Notes under the pieces: model-generated
The model's database searches: none
What the model was told of the DNA's origin: nothing
Seen by the model: only the letters and a program-made list of their open reading frames with translations
Program-made: the position numbers and the translations under genes
Shown here: positions 1 through 5,949 of the stretch, in pieces
Layout: each line of letters opens with the position of its first letter
How positions within the stretch are numbered: the first letter of the stretch is position 1
IMG/VR virus record: IMGVR_UViG_3300017987_000153
Location: 1-43,901 of that record
Reading direction: 5' to 3' (one strand)
Origin: a virus
Length of the DNA: 43,901 nt

Positions 1-51
1 CGTATACAGTCTATTCCCAGGGAGGACCCATAAACAGTACATCCACAAACC

Positions 52-120
52 CACTAACCATGAGGGTTTGCGGTGAATTTTTTAGAGCTTTTTACCGCCA
101 CAAACAAAACAGTTGGTTAA
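52..120 (-). repeat. attC-like imperfect palindrome downstream of the nuclease gene
   Basis: Read on the minus strand, it begins TTAACCAACTG just after the nuclease stop codon and ends with GTTAGTGG. TAAC and GTTA pair at the ends, the next about five positions do not pair, and then GTTTG..CGGT pairs with CCGCAAAC with extra bases on the 5' arm. This is the weakest member of the attC-like family in this window. On the minus strand, bases 1-51 hold only the start of a possible short ORF running off the window edge, and I recognise nothing there. Confidence 0.35.
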
Positions 121-123
121 GAT

Positions 124-591
124 TTATTTTATATCGTCCCACTTCACGCTTTTTCTCGGTCCGAATCCAAACACCGGCCACTCCATTGCTTTTATTTCAA
201 TCGGAGACCTGACCCATACCAACAGACACAGCGCTCCCGCTTTGTGTTTATCGTTTAGTGCCTCAATTTGATGCGGCTCAAGGTTTGACCACATTATTTT
301 ATCATGCATTGATTTTACTTCAATATGAACATATCTCCCGGTTCCTGGTTCGATAGCAGTGAAGTCACCTGACACTTTCTTTTTAGGAACAGCGCCCGTA
401 ATTCTGCTTTTTTTACGCTTCGGATCATACTTACGGATAATAATCCAAGCACGTTCAATTGGTTCGACAAATAAGAATCCGAGTGATTTTAAATACCTAC
501 CGGCGATTTCCTCGGTTTTGTTACCTCTTTTGGCATTTCGCCTTGACGTTTCAGACCGTTGTAATTTTTTGTATTCTTCCTGGATTTCCAT
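124..591 (-). CDS. PD-(D/E)XK nuclease, VRR-NUC/Holliday-resolvase-like
   Basis: A 155-residue protein. It shows the core of the PD-(D/E)XK nuclease fold: an early glutamate (NKTEEIAGRYL), an aspartate after a beta strand (SGDFTAIEP) and the ExK pair (YVHIEVKSMHDK). It is last in the leftward replication operon, where phages often encode a structure-specific nuclease for recombination or replication intermediates. I place the start at the ATG at 591 because it overlaps the upstream stop as TGATG; the frame could also open at the TTG one codon earlier. Family membership is inferred from motif spacing. The exact substrate, whether Holliday junction, flap or duplex, cannot be read from the sequence. 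Confidence 0.72.
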   Translation of the reverse strand: MEIQEEYKKLQRSETSRRNAKRGNKTEEIAGRYLKSLGFLFVEPIERAWIIIRKYDPKRKKSRITGAVPKKKVSGDFTAIEPGTGRYVHIEVKSMHDKIMWSNLEPHQIEALNDKHKAGALCLLVWVRSPIEIKAMEWPVFGFGPRKSVKWDDIK

Positions 592-821
592 CAAAACACC
601 ACATCTTCTTTTTTAATCGGTTGTGGGTGTTTGGTGCATATAATATCTGGCCCTGGTTCCACCGCTTCCACCCTGCTTTTTTCCCGCCATTGACAGCACC
701 AGTCATCCGGGTATTTATCCAGCACATCCGGGCCGAAATAACATAAAATCGTATCAGCCATCTTTCCGGGCTCTCCGAACCGGCAGGTGTCACAGCGCCG
801 GCATGATCGTGAGACAATCAC
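591..821 (-). CDS. small Cys-rich hypothetical protein
   Basis: A 76-residue protein with a GTG start; an in-frame stop lies a few codons upstream, so no earlier start is possible. The N-terminus has a cysteine cluster (CRRCDTC) followed by further cysteines (ILCYFG, DWCCQW), which suggests a small metal-binding module. The stop overlaps the ATG of the downstream nuclease gene as TGATG, so the two are probably translationally coupled. I do not recognise the family. A longer frame from 817 on the same strand covers the same bases but has weaker composition and was discarded. Confidence 0.5.
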   Translation of the reverse strand: MIVSRSCRRCDTCRFGEPGKMADTILCYFGPDVLDKYPDDWCCQWREKSRVEAVEPGPDIICTKHPQPIKKEDVVF

Positions 822-847
822 CGTGGTAGAGGCGTCCTAATTTCGTT

Positions 848-982
848 TCATAATATGGTTTCAAGTCTTACTCCGTCTTTGCAGGCTAACAAGTGATTAA
901 CTGGTTTCTTTTTATCCCGCATAATTACAGGATAAACACTTATGGTTTCTAACCCCTTTATTTTAAAAGGGAATATCATCAT
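848..982 (-). CDS. small hypothetical protein overlapping the end of the upstream gene
   Basis: A possible 44-residue protein beginning MMIFPFKIKG. It starts inside the last codons of the SSB-tailed gene, so termination and initiation would be coupled. The longer version of the frame begins with an arginine-rich stretch that is just the other frame of the upstream gene's low-complexity tail, so I do not use it. The sequence is protein-like but has no recognisable domain. It fills what would otherwise be a 115-base gap in a compact operon, which is the main argument for it. Confidence 0.35.
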   Translation of the reverse strand: MMIFPFKIKGLETISVYPVIMRDKKKPVNHLLACKDGVRLETIL

Positions 983-1331
983 TAAAGCCACCCGCTTGCG
1001 GTTCATGTTGCGCCGGTGGTGACGGTTCCGGCGCACCCTGTTCCGGCTGCTTCGGGTAAACGCCCGTGTCCTTACTATCCGCGCCCAAATCTGCCATGAG
1101 TCGCTTTAAATTGCTAATCGCTTCTTGATAACTGTTGCCGATCACCACCTTGACCGGGATTGCTTTCGGCCCCGGTTCTTTATTTCTGGTTTGCGGGAAT
1201 GCCCACTTCAACCATACCTTACCGTTGTCACCCTCGTTTCCGGTCACAATAGAAATCTGTCCGTTGTATTCATCGAGTTTGATTCCTTGGTGGTGTTTGG
1301 GATCTGTTTCAATAAATGTAAAATCTGACAT
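963..1331 (-). CDS. small protein with SSB-type acidic C-terminal tip (DDIPF)
   Basis: A 122-residue protein in three parts: a beta-rich N-terminal domain of about 85 residues (VWLKWAFPQ, IPVKVVIGN, then a helix YQEAISNLKRLMADLG), a Pro/Gln/Glu-rich linker and the terminus FNDDIPF. In bacterial SSB this tip recruits DNA-processing enzymes. The N-terminal part does not show an obvious OB-fold SSB signature, so I call it an SSB-like or SSB-mimicking protein, not an SSB. It sits directly downstream of the helicase loader and has a clear ribosome site (AAAGGAG). A second, unrelated protein with the same tip is encoded at 8824-9837. Confidence 0.6.
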   Translation of the reverse strand: MSDFTFIETDPKHHQGIKLDEYNGQISIVTGNEGDNGKVWLKWAFPQTRNKEPGPKAIPVKVVIGNSYQEAISNLKRLMADLGADSKDTGVYPKQPEQGAPEPSPPAQHEPQAGGFNDDIPF

Positions 1332-1378
1332 TTTAGCTCCTTTCGTCGTTTATTTTTCTAATGATTCCGTTTAATTGC

Positions 1379-2002
1379 CTATTTTAACCGTTTGTCTTTG
1401 CCAACAATTTCAACAACCTCACACATGCCAGCTATCCTTGACGCAATCCGGTCATCTAACTGAGAAGCAATTTTATCTAAGGCAAGATTGCTTGAAATAA
1501 ACGTCTGTTTCATTTCTGAATATCGCCGGTCTATAATTAAATACAACAACGAAACAGACCAATCTGTTGACCGTTCCGCACCGATGTCATCTAAAAATAA
1601 GATTTTTGCCTTTGTGTATTTTTTTAACACCTCGTCCTCTGTTATCTTTGATGTTTTTGAATATGATTTCTTAAACAGGAATAATAACTCAGGAGTTGAT
1701 ATAAACGCAGGTATATATTTCGGCTCGATATCGTTGAAGGTTTTTAAATGTTCAATTATTTTAAATTTACAAATAGCTGATAATAAATGAGTTTTTCCCA
1801 CTCCACGCTCCCCATGAATATATAAGCCGTGATCATCGCTGGTAATGTTATATTTTTGTGCAAAATCCTTCAATTCTGCATTTAAAAACCGCTTCGGGAT
1901 GCCTGACATCTCAAACAACTTATCAATCCACATTGACGACTCTTGTTTTGATGTTTGCATATTTTGTACCTGTTGGGCTTTGGTTGTTTTTTGGTTTTTC
2001 AT
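1379..2002 (-). CDS. DnaC-like helicase loader, AAA+ ATPase
   Basis: Up to 207 residues. It shows Walker A (GERGVGKTH), Walker B (ILFLDDIGAE), a sensor-1-like ISSN and a C-terminal RIASRI arginine finger. This is the motif set of the DnaC/IstB family that loads replicative helicase onto an origin. The gene overlaps the 3' end of the O-like initiator by 80 bases, the usual initiator-loader pairing in lambdoid and Gram-negative phages. The start is uncertain: the first ATG at 2002 has no ribosome site. Internal ATGs at 1960 (AGG about 11 bases upstream) and 1933 (overlapping the initiator stop) are realistic alternatives that leave the ATPase core intact. Confidence 0.85.
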   Translation of the reverse strand: MKNQKTTKAQQVQNMQTSKQESSMWIDKLFEMSGIPKRFLNAELKDFAQKYNITSDDHGLYIHGERGVGKTHLLSAICKFKIIEHLKTFNDIEPKYIPAFISTPELLFLFKKSYSKTSKITEDEVLKKYTKAKILFLDDIGAERSTDWSVSLLYLIIDRRYSEMKQTFISSNLALDKIASQLDDRIASRIAGMCEVVEIVGKDKRLK

Positions 2003-2669
2003 TTAAATATTTTTCGAAATTTTTTGGCCTAAAAAGCGTTTCCGGATTATAATATTTCGGATTTTCAATAAAATATTGATCTTTTAATTTTAATTGTAAA
2101 ACCTTCTCACAATCATCAATTGTAAAATTTTCATCTAATCTGGCTTTTATATTTTTTAAATTCGTATCGTTTACCCTGAAATTTTTACCACTCAATTTAT
2201 TTAAAATCCCTAAAACTTTTTCAGCCTCAGCTTTATTTTTAATAGTTTCTTTACTATTTTTTTTATATATAGGTGGGATTATCTTTTTTGATAACGCTCC
2301 ATTATCTTTTTTGATAACGGTCATTATCTTTTTTGATAACGTTATCTTTTTTGATAACGGTTTCCATGTTTTGTATTTTTTATTAATTCCATAAGTTGTA
2401 TTAATTCTGTTATCTTTTTTGATAACGGTTATTACATTTTTATCTTTTAATGATTTTAATGCTCTTGAAACAGCTTGTTTATTAATTCCAGTGCCTTCAA
2501 CAAAATCAGATAACGGAATTTCATCTTCTTTTTTCCCCCATCCGTATGTTTTTCTTATGATAAAAAAAAGACACTGCATCTGCTCTCCAGGAATACGATA
2601 TTTTGATAGAGCTTCAAGTATTTCATTGGCTATTTTTGTATAACCGTTTTCAAGTTGAGGTGAATCCAT
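1923..2669 (-). CDS. replication initiator, lambda O-like N-terminus with Phg_2220_C-type C-terminus
   Basis: A 248-residue protein. Residues 1-85 form a winged-helix domain like phage replication protein O (NGYTKIANEILEALSKYRI, then GTGINKQAVSRALKSLKDKNVI). Residues about 155-225 match the conserved C-terminal module of many phage replisome organisers (VLGILNKLSGKNFR, ARLDENFTIDDCEKV, KYYNPETLFRPKNFEKYLN). The lysine-rich middle, residues 86-140, is encoded by the iterons listed separately. Expected roles are binding the origin iterons inside its own gene and recruiting helicase through the DnaC-like loader. The gene follows the HNH gene directly. I do not assign a symbol because homology to lambda O is only at domain level. 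Confidence 0.85.
   Translation of the reverse strand: MDSPQLENGYTKIANEILEALSKYRIPGEQMQCLFFIIRKTYGWGKKEDEIPLSDFVEGTGINKQAVSRALKSLKDKNVITVIKKDNRINTTYGINKKYKTWKPLSKKITLSKKIMTVIKKDNGALSKKIIPPIYKKNSKETIKNKAEAEKVLGILNKLSGKNFRVNDTNLKNIKARLDENFTIDDCEKVLQLKLKDQYFIENPKYYNPETLFRPKNFEKYLNEKPKNNQSPTGTKYANIKTRVVNVD
2279..2426. repeat. iterons; probable origin of replication inside the initiator gene
   Basis: Five exact copies of the 17-mer TTATCTTTTTTGATAAC, at 2279-2295, 2302-2318, 2324-2340, 2342-2358 and 2410-2426. Each contains the inverted repeat TTATC-N6-GATAA. Spacings are 23, 22, 18 and 68 bases, the first three near two helical turns. Copies 1, 3 and 4 (2279, 2324, 2342) read LSKKI in the initiator frame while copies 2 and 5 (2302, 2410) read VIKKDN, so the repeat is conserved as DNA and not as protein. 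The flanking bases from about 2030 to 2280 are extremely AT-rich and could be the unwinding region. The arrangement matches the lambda-type ori within gene O. Confidence 0.8.
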
Positions 2670-3125
2670 TTATTTTTTCGTTTTACTGGACAAATATTCA
2701 AAATATTTATTATGGAGGTCTTGTATAAGGTTTTCATTTGATATGGCCCAACTAATAACGGCTGCGTCAATCTCAGATGAATGAAAAATTTTAAAATTTA
2801 TAAATCCACCAGCTATAGAAGCAATTTCTCCAGCAAAAAAAGTTTCTTTTAAAATTTCCATTAAATCATGGCTTACGTTTTCCATTCTTTCTTTTTCTAC
2901 TTCATGGCATTCTTCACATAATGTGACTAATAAATGATTTGGATAATCCCAAGGGTCTTTGTTTGATAAATATCGTCTATGGTGTACGTTAAGAGTTGAT
3001 TTTTTATCATAACAAAGTTGACACATCCATTTATCGCGCTCTAAAATTTCAAGACGTTTTTTTTGCCACCGTGGATCTTTTAATTTTTCAAGATATGACT
3101 TGCTCTTTTCAACCCCCTTAAAAAC
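2670..3125 (-). CDS. HNH endonuclease, open frame without a normal start codon
   Basis: The HNH core is clear: paired cysteines (MCQLC), VHHRRYLSN with the two catalytic-region histidines, PWDYPNHLL and the second Cys pair LCEECHE. The first ATG at 3026 would remove the helix that normally precedes the first Cys pair. That helix is still encoded upstream in frame (SYLEKLKDPRWQKKR, then LEILERDKW), yet between 3027 and 3125 there is no ATG, GTG or TTG. The frame is closed upstream by a single TGA at 3126-3128, beyond which it continues into a small ORF. Possible readings are a rare start codon, recoding of the TGA, or a mutated start. The gene abuts the initiator gene. Confidence 0.65.
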   Translation of the reverse strand, partial: VFKGVEKSKSYLEKLKDPRWQKKRLEILERDKWMCQLCYDKKSTLNVHHRRYLSNKDPWDYPNHLLVTLCEECHEVEKERMENVSHDLMEILKETFFAGEIASIAGGFINFKIFHSSEIDAAVISWAISNENLIQDLHNKYFEYLSSKTKK

Positions 3126-3236
3126 TCAAATCCGGCATACAAACGGGAGGTAGCAGCTCCACACATCACCAGGGCGACGATGGTTTATATACCGGATTTC
3201 AATTTTTAATTTGATTGTCGAGCCTGCTACACTCAT
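3126..3236 (-). CDS. 36-residue leader ORF in frame with the HNH gene
   Basis: It begins MSVAGSTIKLKIEI and ends VCRI then TGA. A ribosome site (TAGGAG) lies nine bases before the ATG. The stop codon is the only barrier between this ORF and the HNH reading frame, which continues in phase. It lies on the leader transcript from the promoter at 3256-3283 and overlaps a long RNA stem. It may be a leader peptide, a small regulatory protein, or the real N-terminus of the HNH protein if the TGA is read through. No family recognised. Confidence 0.4.
   Translation of the reverse strand: MSVAGSTIKLKIEIRYINHRRPGDVWSCYLPFVCRI
3128..3199 (-). promoter_or_regulatory. long RNA hairpin just upstream of the HNH coding region
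   Basis: On the minus-strand RNA, 3199-3183 (AAATCCGGTATATAAAC) pairs with 3144-3128 (GTTTGTATGCCGGATTT) over 17 positions with two G-U wobbles and no mismatch. The enclosed segment also contains GAGCTGCTAC, which can pair with GTAGCAGGCTC further 5'. The stem closes on the leader-ORF stop codon and is followed by AAGGGGG, an anti-SD-like stretch. A role in controlling HNH translation is inference. Confidence 0.5.
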
Positions 3237-3255
3237 AAGAGTAGCTCCTACCCCC

Positions 3256-3283
3256 ACCATACCACGCCAAAACCTAATGTCAA
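3256..3283 (-). promoter_or_regulatory. probable sigma70-type promoter for the leader/HNH/replication genes
   Basis: On the minus strand, TTGACA (3283-3278), 16 bases, then TATGGT (3261-3256). The -35 is perfect and the -10 matches four of six. It points into the leader ORF, the HNH gene and the replication genes, so these may be transcribed independently of the upstream small genes. On the minus strand, bases 3284-3395 carry a perfect SD stretch (AAAGGAGGTGAT) but only a low-quality ORF after it. Confidence 0.5.
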
Positions 3284-3395
3284 GCAATTTCCCCGACGAG
3301 CCAATCCCGCCGGGAAGCTGAATTCCTTAATATAAAAGATAAATACTGTTGATAACCCGTTTATTTTTATTGGCATCACCTCCTTTGGTTGGCCG

Positions 3396-3542
3396 TTAAT
3401 CTGCGGCACATGATTCCAAGATCAACGTAATCGTTACCCAGTCATACGTCATTTCCAGAAACCATCGGATGCTGGCGTATTCGTAAAAATCAAGGTATTC
3501 CGACATATCACCGATTTCGTTCATGAAGAGGCGGTAATTCAT
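3396..3542 (-). CDS. 48-residue hypothetical protein
   Basis: It begins MNYRLFMNEIGDM and ends ILESCAAD. It has a good ribosome site (AAAAGGAC) and lies between an attC-like palindrome on its 5' side and the HNH-leader promoter region on its 3' side. It is rich in aromatic residues (EYLDFYEYASIRWF) and contains one hydrophobic segment (WVTITLILE) too short for a confident membrane helix. No family recognised. Composition and ribosome site make it more likely real than not. Confidence 0.5.
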   Translation of the reverse strand: MNYRLFMNEIGDMSEYLDFYEYASIRWFLEMTYDWVTITLILESCAAD

Positions 3543-3551
3543 TTTGAGTCC

Positions 3552-3634
3552 TTTTAACACAGAACTGTGCTGCCAGCCCCGCTTTAAATTTTAGCCGACC
3601 GCTGTTCCTGGTCAGCACCAGTGACAGGTTAGAC
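3552..3634 (-). repeat. attC-like recombination-site candidate
   Basis: Minus strand: GTCTAAC at the 5' end (a perfect RYYYAAC) overlaps the stop codon of the upstream gene, and GTTAAAA is at the 3' end. Between them, TAAC pairs with GTTA, the next five bases (CTGTC against TCTGT) do not pair, and then ACTGGTGCTGACCAG pairs with CTGGCAGCACAGT, leaving one extra G and one extra A on the 5' arm. Paired R boxes, an unpaired central spacer and an L-box stem with extrahelical bases are the structural hallmarks of integron attC sites. It separates two ORFan genes. Confidence 0.55.
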
Positions 3635-3949
3635 CACCACCCCGATAACTTCTTTACCTGCAAGTGGGTTCGGCATAGCGGCAAACCGTTCAAAAAATAT
3701 CTGCCGTTCTTCACTTGTCGTTTCAGGAAGATCAAATTCCCCGGTATGTGTGGTGTCAAATTCGCCATCCCAAAATCTTTGATCTGTGACTTTTTCACGG
3801 AGCCACGGTTCAACGGCTTTCATTGCACGAGGGAGCATATGTGTCATTAAACCATCTTCACCTGTAAGCATTCCAAGGTCTTTATAAATATCTTCCATCT
3901 TGGTGTGTAGTCTCCCGGTGGTTAAGTTTCTTAATCTTTGGATATCCAT
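3629..3949 (-). CDS. phage DUF7736-like protein
   Basis: A 106-residue protein (MDIQRLRNLTTGRLHTKM, then GLMTHMLPRAMKAVEPWL, REKVTDQRFWDGEFD and ending PNPLAGKEVIGVVV). I recognise this as a conserved small phage protein type usually found among early genes; the DUF number is from memory and should be checked. Function is unknown. It has its own ribosome site (AAAGGAG) and its stop codon falls within the 5' arm of an attC-like palindrome. Confidence 0.65.
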   Translation of the reverse strand: MDIQRLRNLTTGRLHTKMEDIYKDLGMLTGEDGLMTHMLPRAMKAVEPWLREKVTDQRFWDGEFDTTHTGEFDLPETTSEERQIFFERFAAMPNPLAGKEVIGVVV

Positions 3950-3989
3950 ATTATTTACTCCTTTGTGAGGGGTGGTCTAACGCTTAAAA

Positions 3990-4286
3990 TCAACTGCCCA
4001 AAACGACTAACTCCTTTGGGCAGATATACATAACTTCCTGTTTTGGTTCTGGTACTGTTGCCATGCCGCCGGACGGTTTCGGGTCAGATTGCATTGACTT
4101 GTTATCTGTTTTTTTAAGATTCAACTCAATAGGATCAAGGCAAAATACAGGACCACGAAAACCACAAGCGCACCAGATGCCGTATGTATTTTCATATCCT
4201 TCGGGGCCATGTAATTCATGACCACACTCTTTTTCAATGTGCGAGTATGGGCATTTGTATAATGAGTAATCCGCTTGGTTTTTCAT
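3990..4286 (-). CDS. zinc-finger protein, Lar (restriction-alleviation)-like
   Basis: A 98-residue protein from the ATG at 4286, chosen because AGGAGG lies just upstream; the longer frame from 4313 runs into the attC-like element. The N-terminal half has CPYSHIEKECGHE and IWCACGFRGP, the Cys/His pattern and following Gly-x-Gly-Pro of Lar-family phage proteins. The C-terminal half is a low-complexity Lys/Pro stretch ending CPKELVVLGS. Lar proteins reduce host type I restriction, but the similarity here is only to the zinc-binding part. Downstream is TTTTAAGCGTTAGAC, a half site resembling the 3' end of attC. Confidence 0.5.
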   Translation of the reverse strand: MKNQADYSLYKCPYSHIEKECGHELHGPEGYENTYGIWCACGFRGPVFCLDPIELNLKKTDNKSMQSDPKPSGGMATVPEPKQEVMYICPKELVVLGS

Positions 4287-4299
4287 ACTTCCTCCTGAC

Positions 4300-4360
4300 A
4301 GACAACGCCCCAAATCAGCGAGCCGCTGTAAGCGGTCCGCCTGGATTTGGTTGGTTATAC
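4300..4360 (-). repeat. attC-like recombination-site candidate
   Basis: Minus strand: begins ATAACCAACC, with its TAA serving as the stop of the upstream gene, and ends GGGCGTTGTCT. AAC pairs with GTT, five bases are mostly unpaired (CAACC/GGGGC), then AAATCCAG pairs with CTGATTT leaving one extra C. The apex is the hairpin CCGCT-TAC-AGCGG. The L-box sequence AAATCCAGGCGGA is almost the same as in the plus-strand element at 13872-13920. The AGGAGG of the next gene follows immediately, as in integron cassettes. Confidence 0.55.
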
Positions 4361-4558
4361 ATCTTTTATAATTTTTAAAAGTTTCTTCGCTGTTTTTCCC
4401 CCTATAAAGTTAAAAATACACCTTACTTTTTCGTCTCTGCATACACCTATCTGTGCTATAATCATCCCTTTATCGCCGCTTTCCGCTGCTATATCCGCAG
4501 CGTTAAGAGATGTGAAAGCTATAGCCTCTTGTTCCGGTGTTAATTCGAATTCAGGCAT
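4355..4558 (-). CDS. 67-residue hypothetical protein
   Basis: It begins MPEFELTPEQEAIAFTS, with a helical N-terminal half (LNAADIAAESGDKGMI) and a basic C-terminus (KTAKKLLKIIKDV). The pattern of a beta strand with a Cys pair (IGVCRDEKVRCIFNF) in the middle suggests a compact alpha/beta fold. Ribosome site GGAAAGGA precedes the ATG. Its stop codon is the first base triplet of an attC-like palindrome. No family recognised. Confidence 0.55.
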   Translation of the reverse strand: MPEFELTPEQEAIAFTSLNAADIAAESGDKGMIIAQIGVCRDEKVRCIFNFIGGKTAKKLLKIIKDV

Positions 4559-4647
4559 TATTCATTCCTTTCCGTCTCGTTGTATAACGAGTAATAGGCT
4601 GCACAATCGCTTCTGTTGACATTTGTTAAAAGATTTAATACCATTTA

Positions 4648-4773
4648 TTATATTAAGCGTTTGCCCGGATTTTGGGACCGAAGCACCACGGTCAAACACC
4701 GCTTATGTAATTTCATTTTGAGCCCCTCGCTTCTTTCAATAACATCACCAGCCGTCCAACCGCAATCGATCAT
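4648..4773 (-). CDS. 41-residue basic hypothetical protein
   Basis: It begins MIDCGWTAGDVIERSEG and ends RSQNPGKRLI. The ATG overlaps the stop of the preceding 183-residue gene as ATGA, so translation is likely coupled. An internal ATG at 4716 with GAGGGG upstream could give a 22-residue form. No family recognised. The following 89 bases (4559-4647) contain TTTTAACAAATG and CTCGTTATACAACGAG, a short hairpin, but no convincing gene. Confidence 0.4.
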   Translation of the reverse strand: MIDCGWTAGDVIERSEGLKMKLHKRCLTVVLRSQNPGKRLI

Positions 4774-5321
4774 AATTCGGCCTTCCCGACAGAAAGTACA
4801 CGGTCAATAATCGCCAAAATTTCAAACTCCGGCGTTCTAAAGTCGATTTTTGCCAGCCGGGTTATTTCGGACAATAATTCAGGATAATCAGAAAAGTTTA
4901 TTGTGATTATGGCGGGCTTTAAAGGGAGTTGTTTAACAGGTTCCGCGTCGGACTCCTGTTTTACGGTTTCCCGTACAGTTGGTTTTTTATTGGCTTTTTT
5001 GTTGATATAATTTTGATTGTATATTTTTTGCCTTTCGTTTTTACAGGCCCGGCATAAGTAATCTTTACCGTCTTTCGTTTTTTTACTGTTTGGAAAATCT
5101 TCCAAAGGTTTAATTTCGTTACAAGCGCTACACTTCTTTACCACGAGTTTCACATTTGATTTCATGTCTTTCACTTGCCTTGACGGGGTTAAATTTTGGC
5201 TTGGTAAATTTGGGTGTCCCATACTGTCAACATACTCAAATCGCTTTTCGCAATTCTCACAAATCGGATTATTTAATTTCGACTCATTTTTATGAGAGCA
5301 TGTCGCGCAAGGATTATTCAT
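4770..5321 (-). CDS. double zinc-finger protein of unknown function
   Basis: A 183-residue protein. Two Cys clusters are visible: CATCSHKNESKLNNPICENC at residues about 4-23, and KKCSACNEIKPLEDFPNSKK followed by YLCRACKNERQ at about 63-97. The second resembles the short Zn-finger (CxxC, EIKPLEDF, CxxC) found next to HNH domains in phage proteins. The C-terminal third (ITINFSDYPELLSEITRLAK) is mixed alpha/beta and could bind nucleic acid or protein. I start at the ATG at 5321 because GGGGG sits seven bases upstream; it overlaps the preceding gene by eight bases. Specific function unknown. Confidence 0.6.
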   Translation of the reverse strand: MNNPCATCSHKNESKLNNPICENCEKRFEYVDSMGHPNLPSQNLTPSRQVKDMKSNVKLVVKKCSACNEIKPLEDFPNSKKTKDGKDYLCRACKNERQKIYNQNYINKKANKKPTVRETVKQESDAEPVKQLPLKPAIITINFSDYPELLSEITRLAKIDFRTPEFEILAIIDRVLSVGKAEL

Positions 5322-5544
5322 TTTCAACCCCCTTGTCTTTCAATAGTTTTATCAAATGTCCAACCGCTACCCGAATATCTGCCCTTGCCTCGCTGATTTC
5401 TGCGTCGAAATCGCGTTTTATTATACCCCAAGCATCGCATTCATCCTTCTTGCACTTGAAATTACGGTTACTGGTTTCATCGCTCCAGTAGATACAGGTT
5501 CCGTCTGGACGGAGACAGTTGATTGTGCAGGTTTTTTTTGGCAT
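5314..5544 (-). CDS. small Cys-rich protein
   Basis: A 76-residue protein (MPKKTCTINCLRPDGTCIYW, then FKCKKDECDAWGIIKRDF) with six or more cysteines in the first half and an amphipathic helical C-terminus (EISEARADIRVAVGHLIKLL). Probably a zinc-binding early protein. It overlaps the downstream Zn-finger gene and is the second gene after the XRE regulator. No family recognised. Confidence 0.55.
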   Translation of the reverse strand: MPKKTCTINCLRPDGTCIYWSDETSNRNFKCKKDECDAWGIIKRDFDAEISEARADIRVAVGHLIKLLKDKGVENE

Positions 5545-5599
5545 TGTTTATAATGTATATATCTGCTCTTTTGTTAATTCAACAAGCACAATAATTCCC

Positions 5600-5794
5600 C
5601 TATTTAATTAAATCCTTCGCATCTATGTTCAATGCCTGTCCAATTTTATGTGCCTGAGTAATCGGCTTTTTAATTAAAATTTGACTGATCCGTGACCGTG
5701 AGATTCCCATCTTTTTGGCGAGCCAGGATTGAGTAACATTGAGCCTGCCAAGTTCTTTTTTTATTTTATCTGTGTTTAGGTATAATTTTTTCAT
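5600..5794 (-). CDS. XRE/Cro-family DNA-binding regulator
   Basis: A 64-residue protein that is almost entirely one helix-turn-helix domain: VTQSWLAKKMGISRSRISQIL is the HTH, followed by KPITQAHKIGQALNIDAKDL. The size is that of Cro-type regulators with no dimerisation or cleavage domain, so it is not a LexA-cleavable CI. It is first in the leftward operon and faces the divergent control region. It probably binds there to set the leftward/rightward switch. A candidate operator is the dyad AAGTGTTTGAAATGTTTATACTT upstream (see the control region). Confidence 0.8.
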   Translation of the reverse strand: MKKLYLNTDKIKKELGRLNVTQSWLAKKMGISRSRISQILIKKPITQAHKIGQALNIDAKDLIK

Positions 5795-5905
5795 AGCTAT
5801 TCTTTATCAATTAATTATTTGTCTGTCAATAAAAATGTTTAAGCCTGTAAGTGTTTGAAATGTTTATACTTGATTAATTAACCCAAAAAAATGTAATTAA
5901 AAGTG
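5795..5905. promoter_or_regulatory. control region between leftward and rightward early genes
   Basis: AT-rich sequence containing, on the minus strand, TTGACA-N17-TAAAGA whose start point would fall at or next to the XRE ATG, so the transcript could be nearly leaderless. The dyad AAGTGT...ATACTT around 5848-5870 and the related GTTTAAGC/GTTTATAC/GTTTAATAC elements are possible XRE operators. These are suggestions from sequence pattern only. Confidence 0.4.
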
Positions 5906-5934
5906 TTGACAGCCCTTTTAAAAAAGTTTAATAC
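5906..5934 (+). promoter_or_regulatory. probable rightward early promoter
   Basis: A perfect TTGACA at 5906-5911, a 17-base spacer and TAATAC at 5929-5934. The -10 is weak, but the -35 and spacing are ideal. It is the only good plus-strand promoter before the genes at 6452 onward. It lies within reach of the XRE regulator and would transcribe the long folded leader that follows. Confidence 0.5.
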
Positions 5935-5949
5935 TGAATCAAACACCAA

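Noticed and set aside
848-1036. Longer 62-codon version of the small gene after the SSB-tailed protein
   Set aside because: The added N-terminus (RRNRHHRRNMNRKR) is the out-of-frame reading of the low-complexity tail of the overlapping gene.
3126-3128. TGA as a selenocysteine codon joining the leader ORF and the HNH gene
   Set aside because: No SECIS-like hairpin with the expected apical loop follows within 15-40 bases, and HNH proteins are not known selenoproteins.
3508-3813. 101-codon minus-strand ORF
   Set aside because: Overlaps the DUF7736-like gene and the attC-like palindrome in another frame; the basic composition is typical of a shadow.
3975-3992. attC-like site after the Lar-like gene
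   Set aside because: The 3' half (GATTTTAAGCGTTAGAC) has a perfect GTTRRRY, but no matching 5' arm with AAC was found, so it is only a half site.
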